DNA of 64,000 nt, from positions 124,001 through 188,000 of the forward strand of contig CBDCEX010000018.1 of assembly GCA_965216025.1 (NCBI GenBank), given 5' to 3'. The notes below the pieces were generated by a model. That model made no database searches. It worked only from the letters and a program-made list of their open reading frames with translations, and was not told the origin of the DNA. Origin of the DNA: JADFQT01 sp965216025. Its GTDB lineage: Bacteria > Chloroflexota > Dehalococcoidia > Lucifugimonadales > UBA3495. Positions 16,491 to 25,345 of this stretch are shown here, one piece after another (position 1 is the stretch's first letter; every line of letters begins with the position of its first letter). The translations under genes and the position numbers were made by a program.

Positions 16491-16937
16491 ATGACCACTG
16501 CAGATTCCGAAGACACTCTTCCCATTGCCGACAAGGTCCGCTTCTGGGAAGAACAGGACAAAATTAACCAAGAACTGATCCCTAGGGTCATCCGCCAACA
16601 TGAACTGCTTACCGCACATATCGCCGGCCACGAAAAACTCCCTTTGGTCGCCGCCAACGCCATAAGCGAGGCTTTGACCGAAGCCCTGCAGCAACAACAA
16701 GAGCAATATGAAGCGGCCTTAGCCGGGGTTAAGGCTGAATCGGAAGAGCAACGCCGTCAACACCAGACAGAGTTGGAGGCCGCGCAGACCGAGCGGGAAG
16801 CGCAGACGCAACAACATGCCAATGAAGCAGCAACACTGCGGGAGCAACTGCGTAAGACCCGGCAAATGCTTATCATCATTGCCGCCGGGGCCGCTGTACT
16901 GGCCGCAGTAGCCTTAGTCGTGGCAATCGTAGTGTAG
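16491..16937 (+). CDS. Coiled-coil protein with C-terminal membrane helix
   Basis: 148 residues. GTAGGAGGCCGACAGG sets the ATG. Residues 1-55 are a globular start (DKVRFWEEQDKINQELIPRV). Residues 65-122 are a Glu/Gln-rich coiled coil. Residues 125-148 are one hydrophobic helix (MLIIIAAGAAVLAAVALVVA) ending the protein, a tail anchor. The stop overlaps the next gene's possible GTG by one base, so the two are translated together. It could sense or scaffold at the membrane for the nuclease-like partner. Confidence 0.75.
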   Translation: MTTADSEDTLPIADKVRFWEEQDKINQELIPRVIRQHELLTAHIAGHEKLPLVAANAISEALTEALQQQQEQYEAALAGVKAESEEQRRQHQTELEAAQTEREAQTQQHANEAATLREQLRKTRQMLIIIAAGAAVLAAVALVVAIVV

Positions 16938-16954
16938 TGAGGGAAAACGACGTT

Positions 16955-18115
16955 ATGACCATGCAATCACTGGACTTGTTGCCCTCGCTGCGGGAATTGC
17001 CTGGGGGAGAAACAAACCAGACCCGCTCGTTTCGGGAAATCGTCACTGACCTCGTTAATACAGACCGGACCACGTTCGCCGCCGAACTCGCGTCGGCTGT
17101 GTCATTTGGCATGTGGCCTGTCTTTGGTGAAGCCGTTTTAAGCACCAATTTCCCAGGAACGGAAATCAACGAATCATATCTGCAGGCTGCGTATCGAAGG
17201 ACGGACCTTTTTGATCCCGATGTGGATGTCGTCGAACGTTGGCGCCAAGCATTGGCCGGCGGGGAGGGTGCCAAAGAGGATTTCTTAGATGATTTGAAAG
17301 GGATAGTCGCAGAGTTTAAAGCTCGAGACCTACTCAACGAACAGGGGTACGATCTGGAACTTGCTGCTGATCGTTACCAGATAGGGTGGGATCTTCATGG
17401 GACAAATCCGGACGGAGAATATGTACAAATACAAGTCAAAGCCGGGGACAGTTCGGCGCAAATCGACAAAACTATAGAAGCGCTGCAGGAGACGAACTAC
17501 CCATTTGCTGTCAGTTCCGATATCCATGAGGGAATCTCTGAAAACGCGAAAGAACTGGTTGACCGGATAGTGGCAAACATCGGCTCCGACTTTGACCTCG
17601 TGGAAGGCATAGAAGATGGCTTGGAAATCCTGAGCAATGCCATGGAGGTTGCAGATGCGATCCCGTGTGTCGCCGCCATCGCCGCAAGTGCACGCCTGAT
17701 TTACAGCGCAATAAAAACCGAGAAGGAATTCAAGGCTGCCGACCGCACTACCAAAAACAAGATTCAGGTCGTCCAGACTTTGACCCTAATGTCGAGGATG
17801 GGTGTAACGTCTGCCCTGGCGATAGCTGGCGGTAAGGGAGGAGCGGCGGCAGGGGGTCTGGCTGGGAGTGTCTTTCCTGGTCTCGGAAATGCTATTGGCG
17901 GTGTGATTGGAGGCTTAGTAGGTGCGGCAAGCGGCGCGGGAACAGGAATGTACCTCAACCGGCACCTCCAACCCCACATGCTTAACTTGGCATTGAATAT
18001 TACCGGGCTAACCAACGACGATTTGTTCTACTACAAGAACAAGACCCGAATAGACGAAGTAGCTGTAGGATTCCAGAATACTTCTCGGGAGTTGACCGCT
18101 CTCCCCGCTTGGTAA
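16955..18115 (+). CDS. Nuclease-like protein with glycine-zipper membrane domain
   Basis: 386 residues from ATG (392 from a GTG at 16937). GAGGGA precedes it. Counting from the GTG, residues 115-170 fit a PD-(D/E)xK fold: IVAEFKARDLL (E126), GWDLHG (D152), then VQIQVKAG (Q166-x-K168). Residues 290-342 are Gly/Ala-rich (GGKGGAAAGGLAGS, GGVIGGLVGAASGAG), a glycine zipper that normally inserts in membranes. No database family comes to mind. A nuclease joined to a membrane domain fits an abortive-infection effector. This is inference. Confidence 0.7.
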   Translation: MTMQSLDLLPSLRELPGGETNQTRSFREIVTDLVNTDRTTFAAELASAVSFGMWPVFGEAVLSTNFPGTEINESYLQAAYRRTDLFDPDVDVVERWRQALAGGEGAKEDFLDDLKGIVAEFKARDLLNEQGYDLELAADRYQIGWDLHGTNPDGEYVQIQVKAGDSSAQIDKTIEALQETNYPFAVSSDIHEGISENAKELVDRIVANIGSDFDLVEGIEDGLEILSNAMEVADAIPCVAAIAASARLIYSAIKTEKEFKAADRTTKNKIQVVQTLTLMSRMGVTSALAIAGGKGGAAAGGLAGSVFPGLGNAIGGVIGGLVGAASGAGTGMYLNRHLQPHMLNLALNITGLTNDDLFYYKNKTRIDEVAVGFQNTSRELTALPAW

Positions 18116-18154
18116 AAGTAATGGGCCGACCTGTAGCACACCGCGAACAGGGCA

Positions 18155-18469
18155 TCAACGAGACTTCTTCTTGAAGGCCACGGCGTGCTCCCGCTTGCGG
18201 GTGAACCGGGAGAATTTCCAGACCAAGATTACCTGGAAGGGGGCGGTGGCTTTGCCGCCCTCGTCGATCATGTTGCGGAACTGGGGCCGGTCGGCGATTC
18301 TTCCGCTCTCGGCCTCGTCCACGTACTCGCGGGCCACGGTGTAGCCATTGTTTTTGGCGTAGTCGCGCAGCGCCCGAAGTTGACCGGCGACGGAGAGGTC
18401 CACGTCCTGGCGTTCGCTGGAGACCCGGGCGTAGAGGGCCGCCGCGGTCGGGGGTTGGTACTGCTTCAT
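18155..18469 (-). pseudogene. Large serine recombinase, catalytic domain only
   Basis: 104 residues. AALYARVSSERQDVDLSVAG holds the nucleophile Ser, followed by VDEAESGRIADRPQFRNMID and ILVWKFSRFTRKREHAVAF. This is the start of a large serine integrase-type protein (usually 450-600 residues). It ends abruptly after AFKKKSR, so the recombinase and zinc domains are lost. Confidence 0.8.
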
Positions 18470-18497
18470 TGCGATGTCCTCCGTTGGTTATACTTAC

Positions 18498-18510
18498 CGA
18501 GTCTTACTCA
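18498..18510. promoter_or_regulatory. Shared palindrome upstream of the recombinase
   Basis: CGAGTCTTACTCA, 29 bases before the recombinase ATG, matches the palindrome TCGAGTcttACTCGA in front of the RHH/PIN operon (21117-21131). Confidence 0.4.
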
Positions 18511-18656
18511 ATATCATGGAACACCCAACGGGCCATTGTCAAGGAGTGAATGTCAGTGGTAGTGACTCAGTTGGAATTTGCCAATGCTAGGAAGTGTGGC
18601 GGTGACGAGATAGTTTCTAAGCTATAAGGTGCCCATACCAATGAGTTGACCTTCTA

Positions 18657-19487
18657 TTAGAGCATCTTGAATTGTCCGCTCGATGTCCGTACTGACACTG
18701 CATCCCTCAGCCTCTTGCCAAGTTCGTGCTTGCTTCCGAAAATGATGTGGTAAAGCGGCGTGTTGTTTGAGTTTGTAACGGGTATGTCATCGGCGATGTG
18801 ATCGTAGCCGATCTTTTTCAATTCGTTTTCATAATGGTCTAGCAAGGTGCGAGCATCCGGGACTCCCAGTGTTTTCGTTTTGAAGAACTCCCGGTGGTCG
18901 GTGGATAGGTTCAGAAACGAGTCCATCTTCGGGGATAGTTCCCACCACCTTCTTTTCATGTCGCCTATATTGAAATTTATCAGGATGTCGAGTCGGCGGT
19001 TTCTGGTCAGTTTCTTCAGATACTCAAACGAGAAGTCCCAAGCCCATGGGTCTAGGAAAGCGAGTCCGAGTGATTCCCTCTCAGAGGGTAGTTCCGTCAA
19101 GATTTCATCTATGGTTTCGTTTGCTTCTCCAGTGTAGTAGCAGACCTGCTTCTCTGATAAATTCATTTCTTCCACTCGCTTCTTCAAAGCGTCTATGCAA
19201 CGCCCGTCTTGGTCTGCGAAGTAGTAATAGGTGAACGGTACCATTGCGGCAATCATTGAAGACCCTTCAGTTTCCTGGTCTGAGTTCCTGATGACGCACT
19301 TCCCCGGCCCTGAGAATGGGTCCACGTAGTAGAGTCTTCCGGGCCATTGCTTCTTCATCGCTTGGGTAAAGATGCCCGTTATGTTCTTGAGTGTATATTC
19401 TTTGTCTCTGGCATGTTCGGCCACGCTCAAGGCTGGCAAGCCATCTGATGCTGTCGCGAGTTCCTGCCCTCGGTTCCTGCTATTCAT
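18657..19487 (-). CDS. tcmP: Three-Cys-motif partner protein TcmP
   Basis: 276 residues with the TcmP features: KEYTLKNITGIFTQAMKKQW, LYYVDPFSGPGKC, a methyltransferase-like FADQDGRC strand and LAFLDPWAWDFSFE. The DPFSGPG and FLDPWA motifs suggest a Rossmann fold related to methyltransferases. It begins 6 bases after the three-Cys-motif gene on the same strand, the usual pairing. The pair occurs in mobile regions and its role is unknown. Appears complete. Confidence 0.9.
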   Translation of the reverse strand: MNSRNRGQELATASDGLPALSVAEHARDKEYTLKNITGIFTQAMKKQWPGRLYYVDPFSGPGKCVIRNSDQETEGSSMIAAMVPFTYYYFADQDGRCIDALKKRVEEMNLSEKQVCYYTGEANETIDEILTELPSERESLGLAFLDPWAWDFSFEYLKKLTRNRRLDILINFNIGDMKRRWWELSPKMDSFLNLSTDHREFFKTKTLGVPDARTLLDHYENELKKIGYDHIADDIPVTNSNNTPLYHIIFGSKHELGKRLRDAVSVRTSSGQFKML

Positions 19488-19493
19488 TGGGGA

Positions 19494-20282
19494 TCAAGCT
19501 CCTTTTGACGAAGAGGTTTCGCCCTGTTGCCCCACGGAGGGCATTTCCCGCCAAAGCCGCCCGTCGTCTATGAACGCTTCATCCCCGCCTCGTTTGTTCC
19601 GGACACCGCCCAGTTGCTTCAGGAAGAAAGCCACGCCGGCGTTGGTGGACTGGTCCCGCAGGGCGCGCACCCAATCTAGGTCCATTGGCCGGGCACCCGC
19701 TCCGCTCTCCCCGCCGACGATTACCCACTTTAGTACACCCCTCTCCAACCACGGCGTGAGGTCGATGCGTTCCAGCAGCGGCTCCGCAGACACGAAACGC
19801 ACGGGCGCCGGGAGACGTTCCAACACTGTGAGCCTCGGGGCGTATTTCTGGCTTTCCACCGATGTGCCTACCCATATATTGGGCGGCCAGCCATCGAGGA
19901 AGTGCTGCTGATACTGTCTCCACCAGGCCACTGCCCTACCCGGCCGCTTGGTCAGCACTTGAAACACATGCCCGCGCTGGTCTGAAGCCTCTGCCATCAC
20001 CGAGAACATCTGAAAAACGAAGTCGAAAGGAACCTTCGGATGAAACACGTCGGACATGCTGTTGACGAAGACACGCCTTGGTTTCTTCCAGGCCAGTGGG
20101 GCCTGCAAGCGCTCGGGGAGCAAGCGGACGTCATCGGGACTGGTTTCGTAACCTGGAACGCCCATGCCCCGCAGGCGTGGGTAGAGAGCGAACATATAGC
20201 AGTGGTCGCAACCCGGTGACACACGGGTACAGCCGGTAACCGGGTTCCACGTTTCGTCCGTCCACTCAATTGAGGATGGCAT
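19494..20282 (-). CDS. Phage Gp37/Gp68-like three-Cys-motif protein (DUF5131)
   Basis: 262 residues. IEWTDETWNPVTGCTRVSPG, then CDHCYM, gives the C-x6-C-x2-C cluster typical of this family, which resembles a radical-SAM [4Fe-4S] site. RVFVNSMSDVFH and FQVLTKRP, WVGTSVE and VIVGGESGAGARPM follow in the family order. It would work with TcmP encoded just downstream. A TTGACA lies at 20345-20340 on the minus strand as a possible -35 box. Complete. Confidence 0.9.
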   Translation of the reverse strand: MPSSIEWTDETWNPVTGCTRVSPGCDHCYMFALYPRLRGMGVPGYETSPDDVRLLPERLQAPLAWKKPRRVFVNSMSDVFHPKVPFDFVFQMFSVMAEASDQRGHVFQVLTKRPGRAVAWWRQYQQHFLDGWPPNIWVGTSVESQKYAPRLTVLERLPAPVRFVSAEPLLERIDLTPWLERGVLKWVIVGGESGAGARPMDLDWVRALRDQSTNAGVAFFLKQLGGVRNKRGGDEAFIDDGRLWREMPSVGQQGETSSSKGA

Positions 20283-20435
20283 CAGTCAACCAGTTCTTCT
20301 ATCGTGTTTAGCACGTATGTTTGCCTATTGCGAGACCATTGTCAACCGGGCCGCTGGTACAACTATAGAACATCCGCTAATCCCTAGTTGAGACACCACG
20401 ATGTCAGTGGTCTAGGCGCGCCAAGTACCCGCCGC

Positions 20436-20846
20436 CTATCGGACCTGCGCCAGCGCCGACAGAAACCGGGGAGCGTTGACAATCATCGTTTCCTGATGTT
20501 CCCCGATGGGCAGTAGATGCCTCCGGTCGCCGGTCACCAGGTAATCGGCGGCTGCGGCCACCGCGCACTCCAGGACCCGGTTGTCGGCGTGGCCGCCTTC
20601 TATCACTTCTGTCAATCGTGGGGGTTCGACGACGATGGCGGAGTTCCCCAGAACGTTGAGGGCTTGGGCCGTCCGTTGTTCGTCCCAACCGAACTTGCGT
20701 GTTAGCACTCCGGCCACCTCCTCCAGGATAAAAAGGGACAGGTAGAACTCAAACCTTCCCCGCAGGGCTAGTTCCAGAACCATGGGCTCGTTACCGGGGA
20801 AGTTGAGGGCGGAGATTATCACGTTGGTGTCCAGGACCACCCTCAT
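20436..20846 (-). CDS. PIN-domain toxin
   Basis: 136 residues, MRVVLDTNVIISALNFPGNE through HADNRVLECAVAAAADYLVT to GDRRHLLPI. The acidic residues of the PIN ribonuclease site are present (LDTN, E of LEEV, ADNR, GDR). The ATG overlaps the antitoxin stop by 4 bases, which decides the start; upstream in-frame codons are antitoxin sequence in another frame. It likely cleaves RNA when not neutralised. Confidence 0.9.
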   Translation of the reverse strand: MRVVLDTNVIISALNFPGNEPMVLELALRGRFEFYLSLFILEEVAGVLTRKFGWDEQRTAQALNVLGNSAIVVEPPRLTEVIEGGHADNRVLECAVAAAADYLVTGDRRHLLPIGEHQETMIVNAPRFLSALAQVR

Positions 20847-21100
20847 GTTTGGGACTGGCCAACCTCGGCTCGGTACTCTTCCACGAGTCCAGCGACGTCC
20901 TCGGGGCCGATTCCATGCGCCCTGGCCCGCTCCTCGCCGTACTGGAGCAGCTGTCGCCACTCGCACTCCTCGATGTAGCGGAGTACCGCCTCCCGCAGGA
21001 ACTCGCTCCGTGACCGGTCCTGCTGCTGCATCACTTCGTCCAGCCGTTCCGCCATTTCCGGGGGCAACGAGAATGTGATGGTCTTTGTGGTTCGTGGCAT
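20843..21100 (-). CDS. Ribbon-helix-helix antitoxin
   Basis: 85 residues. TKTITFSLPPEMAERLDEVM, then RSRSEFLREAVLRYIEE, is a CopG/RHH DNA-binding fold; the C-terminal half would wrap the toxin. A palindrome TCGAGTcttACTCGA (21117-21131) 16 bases upstream fits autoregulation by a dimeric RHH repressor. Confidence 0.9.
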   Translation of the reverse strand: MPRTTKTITFSLPPEMAERLDEVMQQQDRSRSEFLREAVLRYIEECEWRQLLQYGEERARAHGIGPEDVAGLVEEYRAEVGQSQT

Positions 21101-21116
21101 GGAGGCACCTTGTAAT

Positions 21117-21131
21117 CGAGTCTTACTCGAA
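21117..21131. promoter_or_regulatory. Palindromic operator candidate
   Basis: TCGAGT and ACTCGA separated by CTT, just upstream of the RHH antitoxin. A near-copy is at 18498. Confidence 0.55.
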
Positions 21132-21533
21132 TACTGCGGGGTTGTCGCGGGCTTGTCAACCGCCTAACGGGGAAACTTGACTGGACCGCATGTTTGTTTC
21201 CCCGCTCTTGGTTGGATTTCTACGGGACGTTTCCGGAGCCTTCTTGCCAGGGTTTCTTATTTGCGCTGTAGCGGGGTGGACGTTACTCGCAGCCGGTATC
21301 TTCATGACCCGGGATAGCTTCGGACCTACCAATGCCAGCACCTAGAAGGTTCCTCTGCCAGTGGGATCATGAGCTACAACCTTTACCCGCATCTCCAATC
21401 TGTTGGTGAGCTTGCGATGGTGCTGAGGCGATAGTACCATTCCGCCATTCCTTAGGCGGATACCCTTTTTCCGGCTACCATATTGCGATTCCAGCTTCGG
21501 CAATTAACCCTGGCAGGAGAGGTTATAGGGTAT
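21132..21533. other. Gap without recognised gene
   Basis: Contains a CCGCC/GGCGG hairpin followed by CCCTTTTT near 21451-21480, which could end a plus-strand transcript, but I see no gene upstream of it. Confidence 0.35.
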
Positions 21534-22265
21534 TCACCAAACTACCAAGTTCCAGCAATTCTCAGAAGGTGTTCCCGGATTGGCACAGGTTAAATTCCGT
21601 GGCTTTCCGTTGAGCGTAGCGTTCTGGTCTCTGCTGACCTTAGTCCAGTAGATTTCTCCGTAGCGAAGCTCATCCAGGGTATTGGAGGTGGCGAAGGCTG
21701 GACGGGGGTCATAGAAAAGCCAGTCCTTGGTACTGTTTCTGAAGAGAAATACCCGCCCAAGGTTGTCGGCATCTATTAGGGGAGCAAAGCCTGAAGCTGG
21801 TGAAACGCTGGAAGTAGCTTGCTCCTGGGCTGTCACCTCAAAGATGCCTGTCACAGTAGTTTCGTTGTCACCGGTTCCTACTGTCACGACCAGAGCATAT
21901 CTTCCAGGGTCCAGGCCAGGCACTTGTAGCACTGCTGTGAATGCTCCATCAGCATCGGTATTGACGGTACGGTTGCCCAGCACACCAACTCCACCTAGCT
22001 TGATTGACTCAACTGCATCAAAGGACCGGAATCCTGACCCCCTAACGGTGAAAAGAGAGCCTGGCGGGCCTTTCTGCGGGGGTGCTGAAGCCTCCTGGAA
22101 AAAGATTGCAGGGGCTGACTCGGAATTGCCCTGGCTACACCCAGAAGCAATTTGAGCAGGGGATGCAGAAGCCATCACAAGGGCAGCCACCAATGAAATT
22201 AATGCAAATCGCCACCCCACTGCGATGATGGGGCTCAGCCCCTGACTAGATGCCATCTTCTTCAC
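21534..22265 (-). CDS. Secreted protein with IPT/TIG-like domain
   Basis: 243 residues. Hydrophobic signal sequence (residues 20-40). Residues 65-145 are an Ig-like domain: GPPGSLFTVRGSGFRSFD, then DADGAFTAVLQVPGLDPGRY. A C-terminal domain of about 80 residues carries RVFLFRNSTKDWLFYDPRPA, ELRYGEIYWTKV and ends NCWNLVVW, a pattern I associate with Chloroflexota surface proteins. Exported; ligand unknown. Confidence 0.75.
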   Translation of the reverse strand: MKKMASSQGLSPIIAVGWRFALISLVAALVMASASPAQIASGCSQGNSESAPAIFFQEASAPPQKGPPGSLFTVRGSGFRSFDAVESIKLGGVGVLGNRTVNTDADGAFTAVLQVPGLDPGRYALVVTVGTGDNETTVTGIFEVTAQEQATSSVSPASGFAPLIDADNLGRVFLFRNSTKDWLFYDPRPAFATSNTLDELRYGEIYWTKVSRDQNATLNGKPRNLTCANPGTPSENCWNLVVW

Positions 22266-22382
22266 CCATTGCGGGCAGATGGATTGAACTTACTCTCCAA
22301 TCCTTCGACTACGTTCCCTCTATAGGAAAAGTATAGCATTTGGGGCGTCCACGCCGTCACCGGATCGGGGGACCGGCCCCCT

Positions 22383-22832
22383 ATGGGCACCGCGTTGCAG
22401 CAAATGGATTTGAAAGCGATAAAACGTGAGTTCGATCCAACGACGATGGTCACCTTGATGCCCGATGATGAGTTGTCCGCAAATAAGGTCCCTACCCTGG
22501 GGCAGGCCGACCTTGATCATGGGATGGAATGCTTCCATCTCCCGCCACAGGATATGACTGCACCGGATGTTTCCTTTAACAAGGCCTGGGCGAGGATAGG
22601 CCCCCGCATTTTGCATACGATCAAACTGGGAGGTAACGTCCTGGTCCATTGTAAGGGTGGACTTGGCCGATCCGGCACAATAGCCGCATTGATGCTGTTT
22701 GGCATACCTAATGGACAAGCGATAGCTCTAGTCCGGAAGGCACGCCCCGGTGCGATTGACATAGCGGAACAAGAAGAATATGTCCGTCGGGTATGTTGCC
22801 GTAGGTCCACAGAGCTAAGAATATCATGGTAG
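22383..22832 (+). CDS. Dual-specificity protein phosphatase (CDKN3-like)
   Basis: 149 residues. VTLMPDDEL, MECFHLPPQDMTAPD and VLVHCKGGLGRSGTIAALML carry the HCx5R catalytic loop (Cys nucleophile, Arg phosphate binder) and the general-acid Asp (PPQD). The family normally starts 30-40 residues earlier with a CPGKK-like segment, which is not seen here, so the N-terminus may be cut. It would dephosphorylate proteins in the cytoplasm. Confidence 0.75.
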   Translation: MGTALQQMDLKAIKREFDPTTMVTLMPDDELSANKVPTLGQADLDHGMECFHLPPQDMTAPDVSFNKAWARIGPRILHTIKLGGNVLVHCKGGLGRSGTIAALMLFGIPNGQAIALVRKARPGAIDIAEQEEYVRRVCCRRSTELRISW

Positions 22833-22839
22833 ATTTGGA

Positions 22840-23673
22840 CTACCAGGCTTCTCTCAATACGGTCATGATAGGCCCGGCATCGGATACCGGCTTCGGATTA
22901 GTAGCCAGCGCCCGGTCGTGCAGGGTGGCCGAGGCGATGAACTCCAGCCCTTCTTCTGGCACTCCCACTTCTCGCAGAGTGGATGGCAGGTCCAGCTTCC
23001 GACATAGCTGGTATACCGCGTCCGACGCCGCTAAACCCGCATCCTCGGGGGTCATGCCGGTAGTGTTTAGGCCCATAGCCTCTGCTATCAGAGCCAGGCG
23101 CTCGGCGCTGGCGTCCAGATTGAACCGCATGGTGTGGGGTAGGAGAATAGCGTTGGCCTCACCGTGAGTCACATCATACAAGCCCCCTACATGATGGGCA
23201 ATGGCGGTGTTCAATCCCAGGCCCCCAACTCCCGCCAGCGAGGCCATGCACGCCGCCGTCTTGGTTTGCAGCAGAGTTTCCAAGTCTCGCTCCGGGCAGC
23301 GCGGCAAATAATTCACCAGCATTTTGATGGCGTGTAGGGCCAAGGCATCCCCAATGGGATTGTGGCGAATGGAATAGACCGTCTCCACCGCGATGCGGAG
23401 CTGGCCCAGAGCCGTGGAAAGGAGAATACTCATCGGAGTGGTGGCCAGGGCCTTACCATCAATGAGCACCGTCCTGAGGGTAGCGCCCTGACCGGACACG
23501 ATAACCTTACGTCCCAGGGCCTTGTCGGCGAACCCACCCCCACCTCGCCCAAATTTCGCCCCACCCATCGTAGTAGTCACAGCAATCACGGGAAGCGCCG
23601 TTGCAGAGGGAGGCGCGCATAGCGAGAATGACCCCTCACTGACGGCCTCAGGAGAACCCCAGTGGTGCTCCAT
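22840..23673 (-). pseudogene. Iron-containing alcohol dehydrogenase, N-truncated
   Basis: Residues from LPVIAVTTTMGGAKF onward match the maleylacetate-reductase type of iron alcohol dehydrogenase, with metal-site residues in KMLVNYLP, IAHHVGGLYDVTHGEANAIL and LPHTM. About 110 N-terminal residues (the NAD-binding half) are missing; the front overlaps the plus-strand gene starting at 23662. The C-terminus appears complete (MTVLREAW). Confidence 0.75.
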
Positions 23674-24348
23674 ATGCCCTGGTCAGTTACCGGCCCCCTC
23701 GACGCTCTTGACGCCGCCGGGCTCAGCTCCCTGTTCGAAGCCGCAGCGGAGCAACTGATTCTTGAGCAGGTGCTAAGGCAAGTCCTCTCTGGCCCCAACA
23801 CCGGCGTCGATTTCGCCGCAGACACAAATAGCATCACCGGCTTGTGGGGCAGCGGGATTGTCCATACCGGTTTCGGAGCTGCTGCGGATACAGAGATCAC
23901 AAAATTTGAGAGGCCCATCGTAACCGCAGCCGAATCGCTGCTGCGGACCAACAATGCCATGGGAACGGGCCTTTTTTGGATCCTGGCCGGTCCGATGGCC
24001 ACCGCCGGTGTGGATGAAAGGATTGGCGGGGCGAACGCCGTAATTTACTTGCTCCAACGTTCGGCTGATTCTTTCAGGGAAGGGCTGATAGGCGGATCTG
24101 TGATCGGCATGGGCACGCCCTACGTCGAGACCAACCAGCTCGGCGTCACGAATAGTGAGGAGGTGAGGCAACAAGGTATCGCCGTGTGCGGCTTTGGTTC
24201 ACAAATGGTTCCAATCCTATTCGGGCAAGGAATTGAGTTCCGTCTGCTAAGGGACCCCTCGGAGACTGGGGTCCAGTATTCCCTCCAGGTGCCAATGAAT
24301 TACCTCACCGTCAACCCCTTGAACGCGACTGGAATCGCCCAGCTTTAA
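23662..24348 (+). CDS. Unrecognised protein, 228 aa
   Basis: Starts in the region where the alcohol dehydrogenase is broken. It reads MPWSVTGPLDALDAAGLSSL and later GLWGSGIVHTGFGAAADTEI and NAMGTGLFWILAGP. Mixed alpha/beta composition, no signal peptide and no family I can name. It is followed by two more unknown genes on the same strand. The exact start (GTG 23662 or ATG 23674) is uncertain. Confidence 0.55.
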   Translation: MVLHMPWSVTGPLDALDAAGLSSLFEAAAEQLILEQVLRQVLSGPNTGVDFAADTNSITGLWGSGIVHTGFGAAADTEITKFERPIVTAAESLLRTNNAMGTGLFWILAGPMATAGVDERIGGANAVIYLLQRSADSFREGLIGGSVIGMGTPYVETNQLGVTNSEEVRQQGIAVCGFGSQMVPILFGQGIEFRLLRDPSETGVQYSLQVPMNYLTVNPLNATGIAQL

Positions 24349-24392
24349 CCCGGTCCAGAGACCCATGCATCTTAAAATTCGGAGGATTAGAT

Positions 24393-24659
24393 ATGCCCAT
24401 CGGATTGAACGACCTGGTGGAATATGAAGTTCACCAGACACGCAACGGCGAAGACATTCACTTATGGGTCAAGCACAGGGATGATCGCCTGCCCCGGTTC
24501 CACTGGTATCCATCGCCGGAGGCTTTCACCAAGAGCGGGGCTCGCCACTTCTGGGGCGTGACCTGTGGGATGAATGAGGAAACACGGGATCACGTGGTGG
24601 ACCAAATCGACCTTTCGATTGCGGACGATCTGGACCCTGGACACGATTTAGTAGACTGA
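24393..24659 (+). CDS. Small acidic protein, 88 aa
   Basis: GGAGG lies upstream of the ATG. MPIGLNDLVEYEVHQTRNGE, WVKHRDDRLPRFHWYPSPEA, acidic C-terminus. Follows the 228-residue gene by 44 bases and is closed by two hairpins with a T-run. Function unknown. Confidence 0.6.
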   Translation: MPIGLNDLVEYEVHQTRNGEDIHLWVKHRDDRLPRFHWYPSPEAFTKSGARHFWGVTCGMNEETRDHVVDQIDLSIADDLDPGHDLVD

Positions 24660-24663
24660 GCCA

Positions 24664-24741
24664 ACCTGGGGGCTCTGTGCCGCCCCCAGGTTTCCCAACC
24701 ACCTCCGGCGGGTTCCCACCCCCCCGCCGGAGGTTTCTTTT
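24664..24741 (+). terminator. Double-hairpin intrinsic terminator
   Basis: CTGGGGGC/GCCCCCAG, then ACCTCCGGCGGG/CCCGCCGGAGGT (24701-24712 with 24723-24734), then TTTCTTTT. The second hairpin is a strong terminator for the small-gene transcript. Confidence 0.85.
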
Positions 24742-24772
24742 AGACAGGGAATCTTATCGGCATGGAGGAATC

Positions 24773-25312
24773 ATGGGCGATGAAGTAAAAGACTACATTG
24801 AAAGGCTGGTGCCGGCCCTGCAAGCTGCCTATGGTGTGGCCTGGAATATCGAATCTCGCGGGGAGTCACCCAAAAGCGACGATCGCGCCTGGCAAGTCCA
24901 GGTTGGTTACAGCGATTTCCAGACTCAGCGGAACGGCGCTATGGGCCTTCAAATGACCATGAAGTGCGCCGCCACAATCTCATATGTCGGGAAGGCGCCG
25001 ACCCACAATTCGGGCCTCCAGGCGGCCGACATTGCGGTGACCCTGGCGGCCTGGCTTGCTGGATATCAAGACTTTGCTTTCGCTGATAATTTTGAGATCC
25101 AAATGGAGCCGGTGGTCCGCTTCAGGGAACATGTGCCAGAGAACACCGGGCGTTACTATGGTCATGTGTGGTGGGATGTGCCCATTGACGCCATCGCCCC
25201 TGATATAGACATAGCTGGTTACGTGACAGGACACCCCGCCGATCCTCAGCTCCCAGGCCATGACCTGGGGGTCGACATTGAAAGCATAGATGTGGAGCTA
25301 GACCTGCCCTAG
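24773..25312 (+). CDS. Hypothetical protein, 179 aa
   Basis: ATGGAGGAATC sets the ATG at 24773. MGDEVKDYIERLVPALQAAY, later QVGYSDFQTQRNGAMGLQMT and MEPVVRFREHVPENTGRY. Looks like a complete soluble alpha/beta protein; some features recall phage tail-associated proteins, but I cannot name a family. The TAG stop lies within the first copy of the 36-bp direct repeat. Confidence 0.55.
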   Translation: MGDEVKDYIERLVPALQAAYGVAWNIESRGESPKSDDRAWQVQVGYSDFQTQRNGAMGLQMTMKCAATISYVGKAPTHNSGLQAADIAVTLAAWLAGYQDFAFADNFEIQMEPVVRFREHVPENTGRYYGHVWWDVPIDAIAPDIDIAGYVTGHPADPQLPGHDLGVDIESIDVELDLP

Positions 25313-25345
25313 TTGTGGCCGCAAGGCGGGAGCGCCTAACCACAG
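25310..25345 (+). repeat. 36-bp direct repeat, copy 1
   Basis: TAGTTGTGGCCGCAAGGCGG and 16 further bases; internally folds (TGTGG/CCACA and GGCG/CGCC). An exact copy lies at 25396-25431 with an IS630 end between them. Confidence 0.85.

Noticed and set aside
16467..16706. N-terminal 80 residues of the DUF4268-like protein
   Set aside because: They overlap the well-supported coiled-coil gene on the other strand and show no family similarity.
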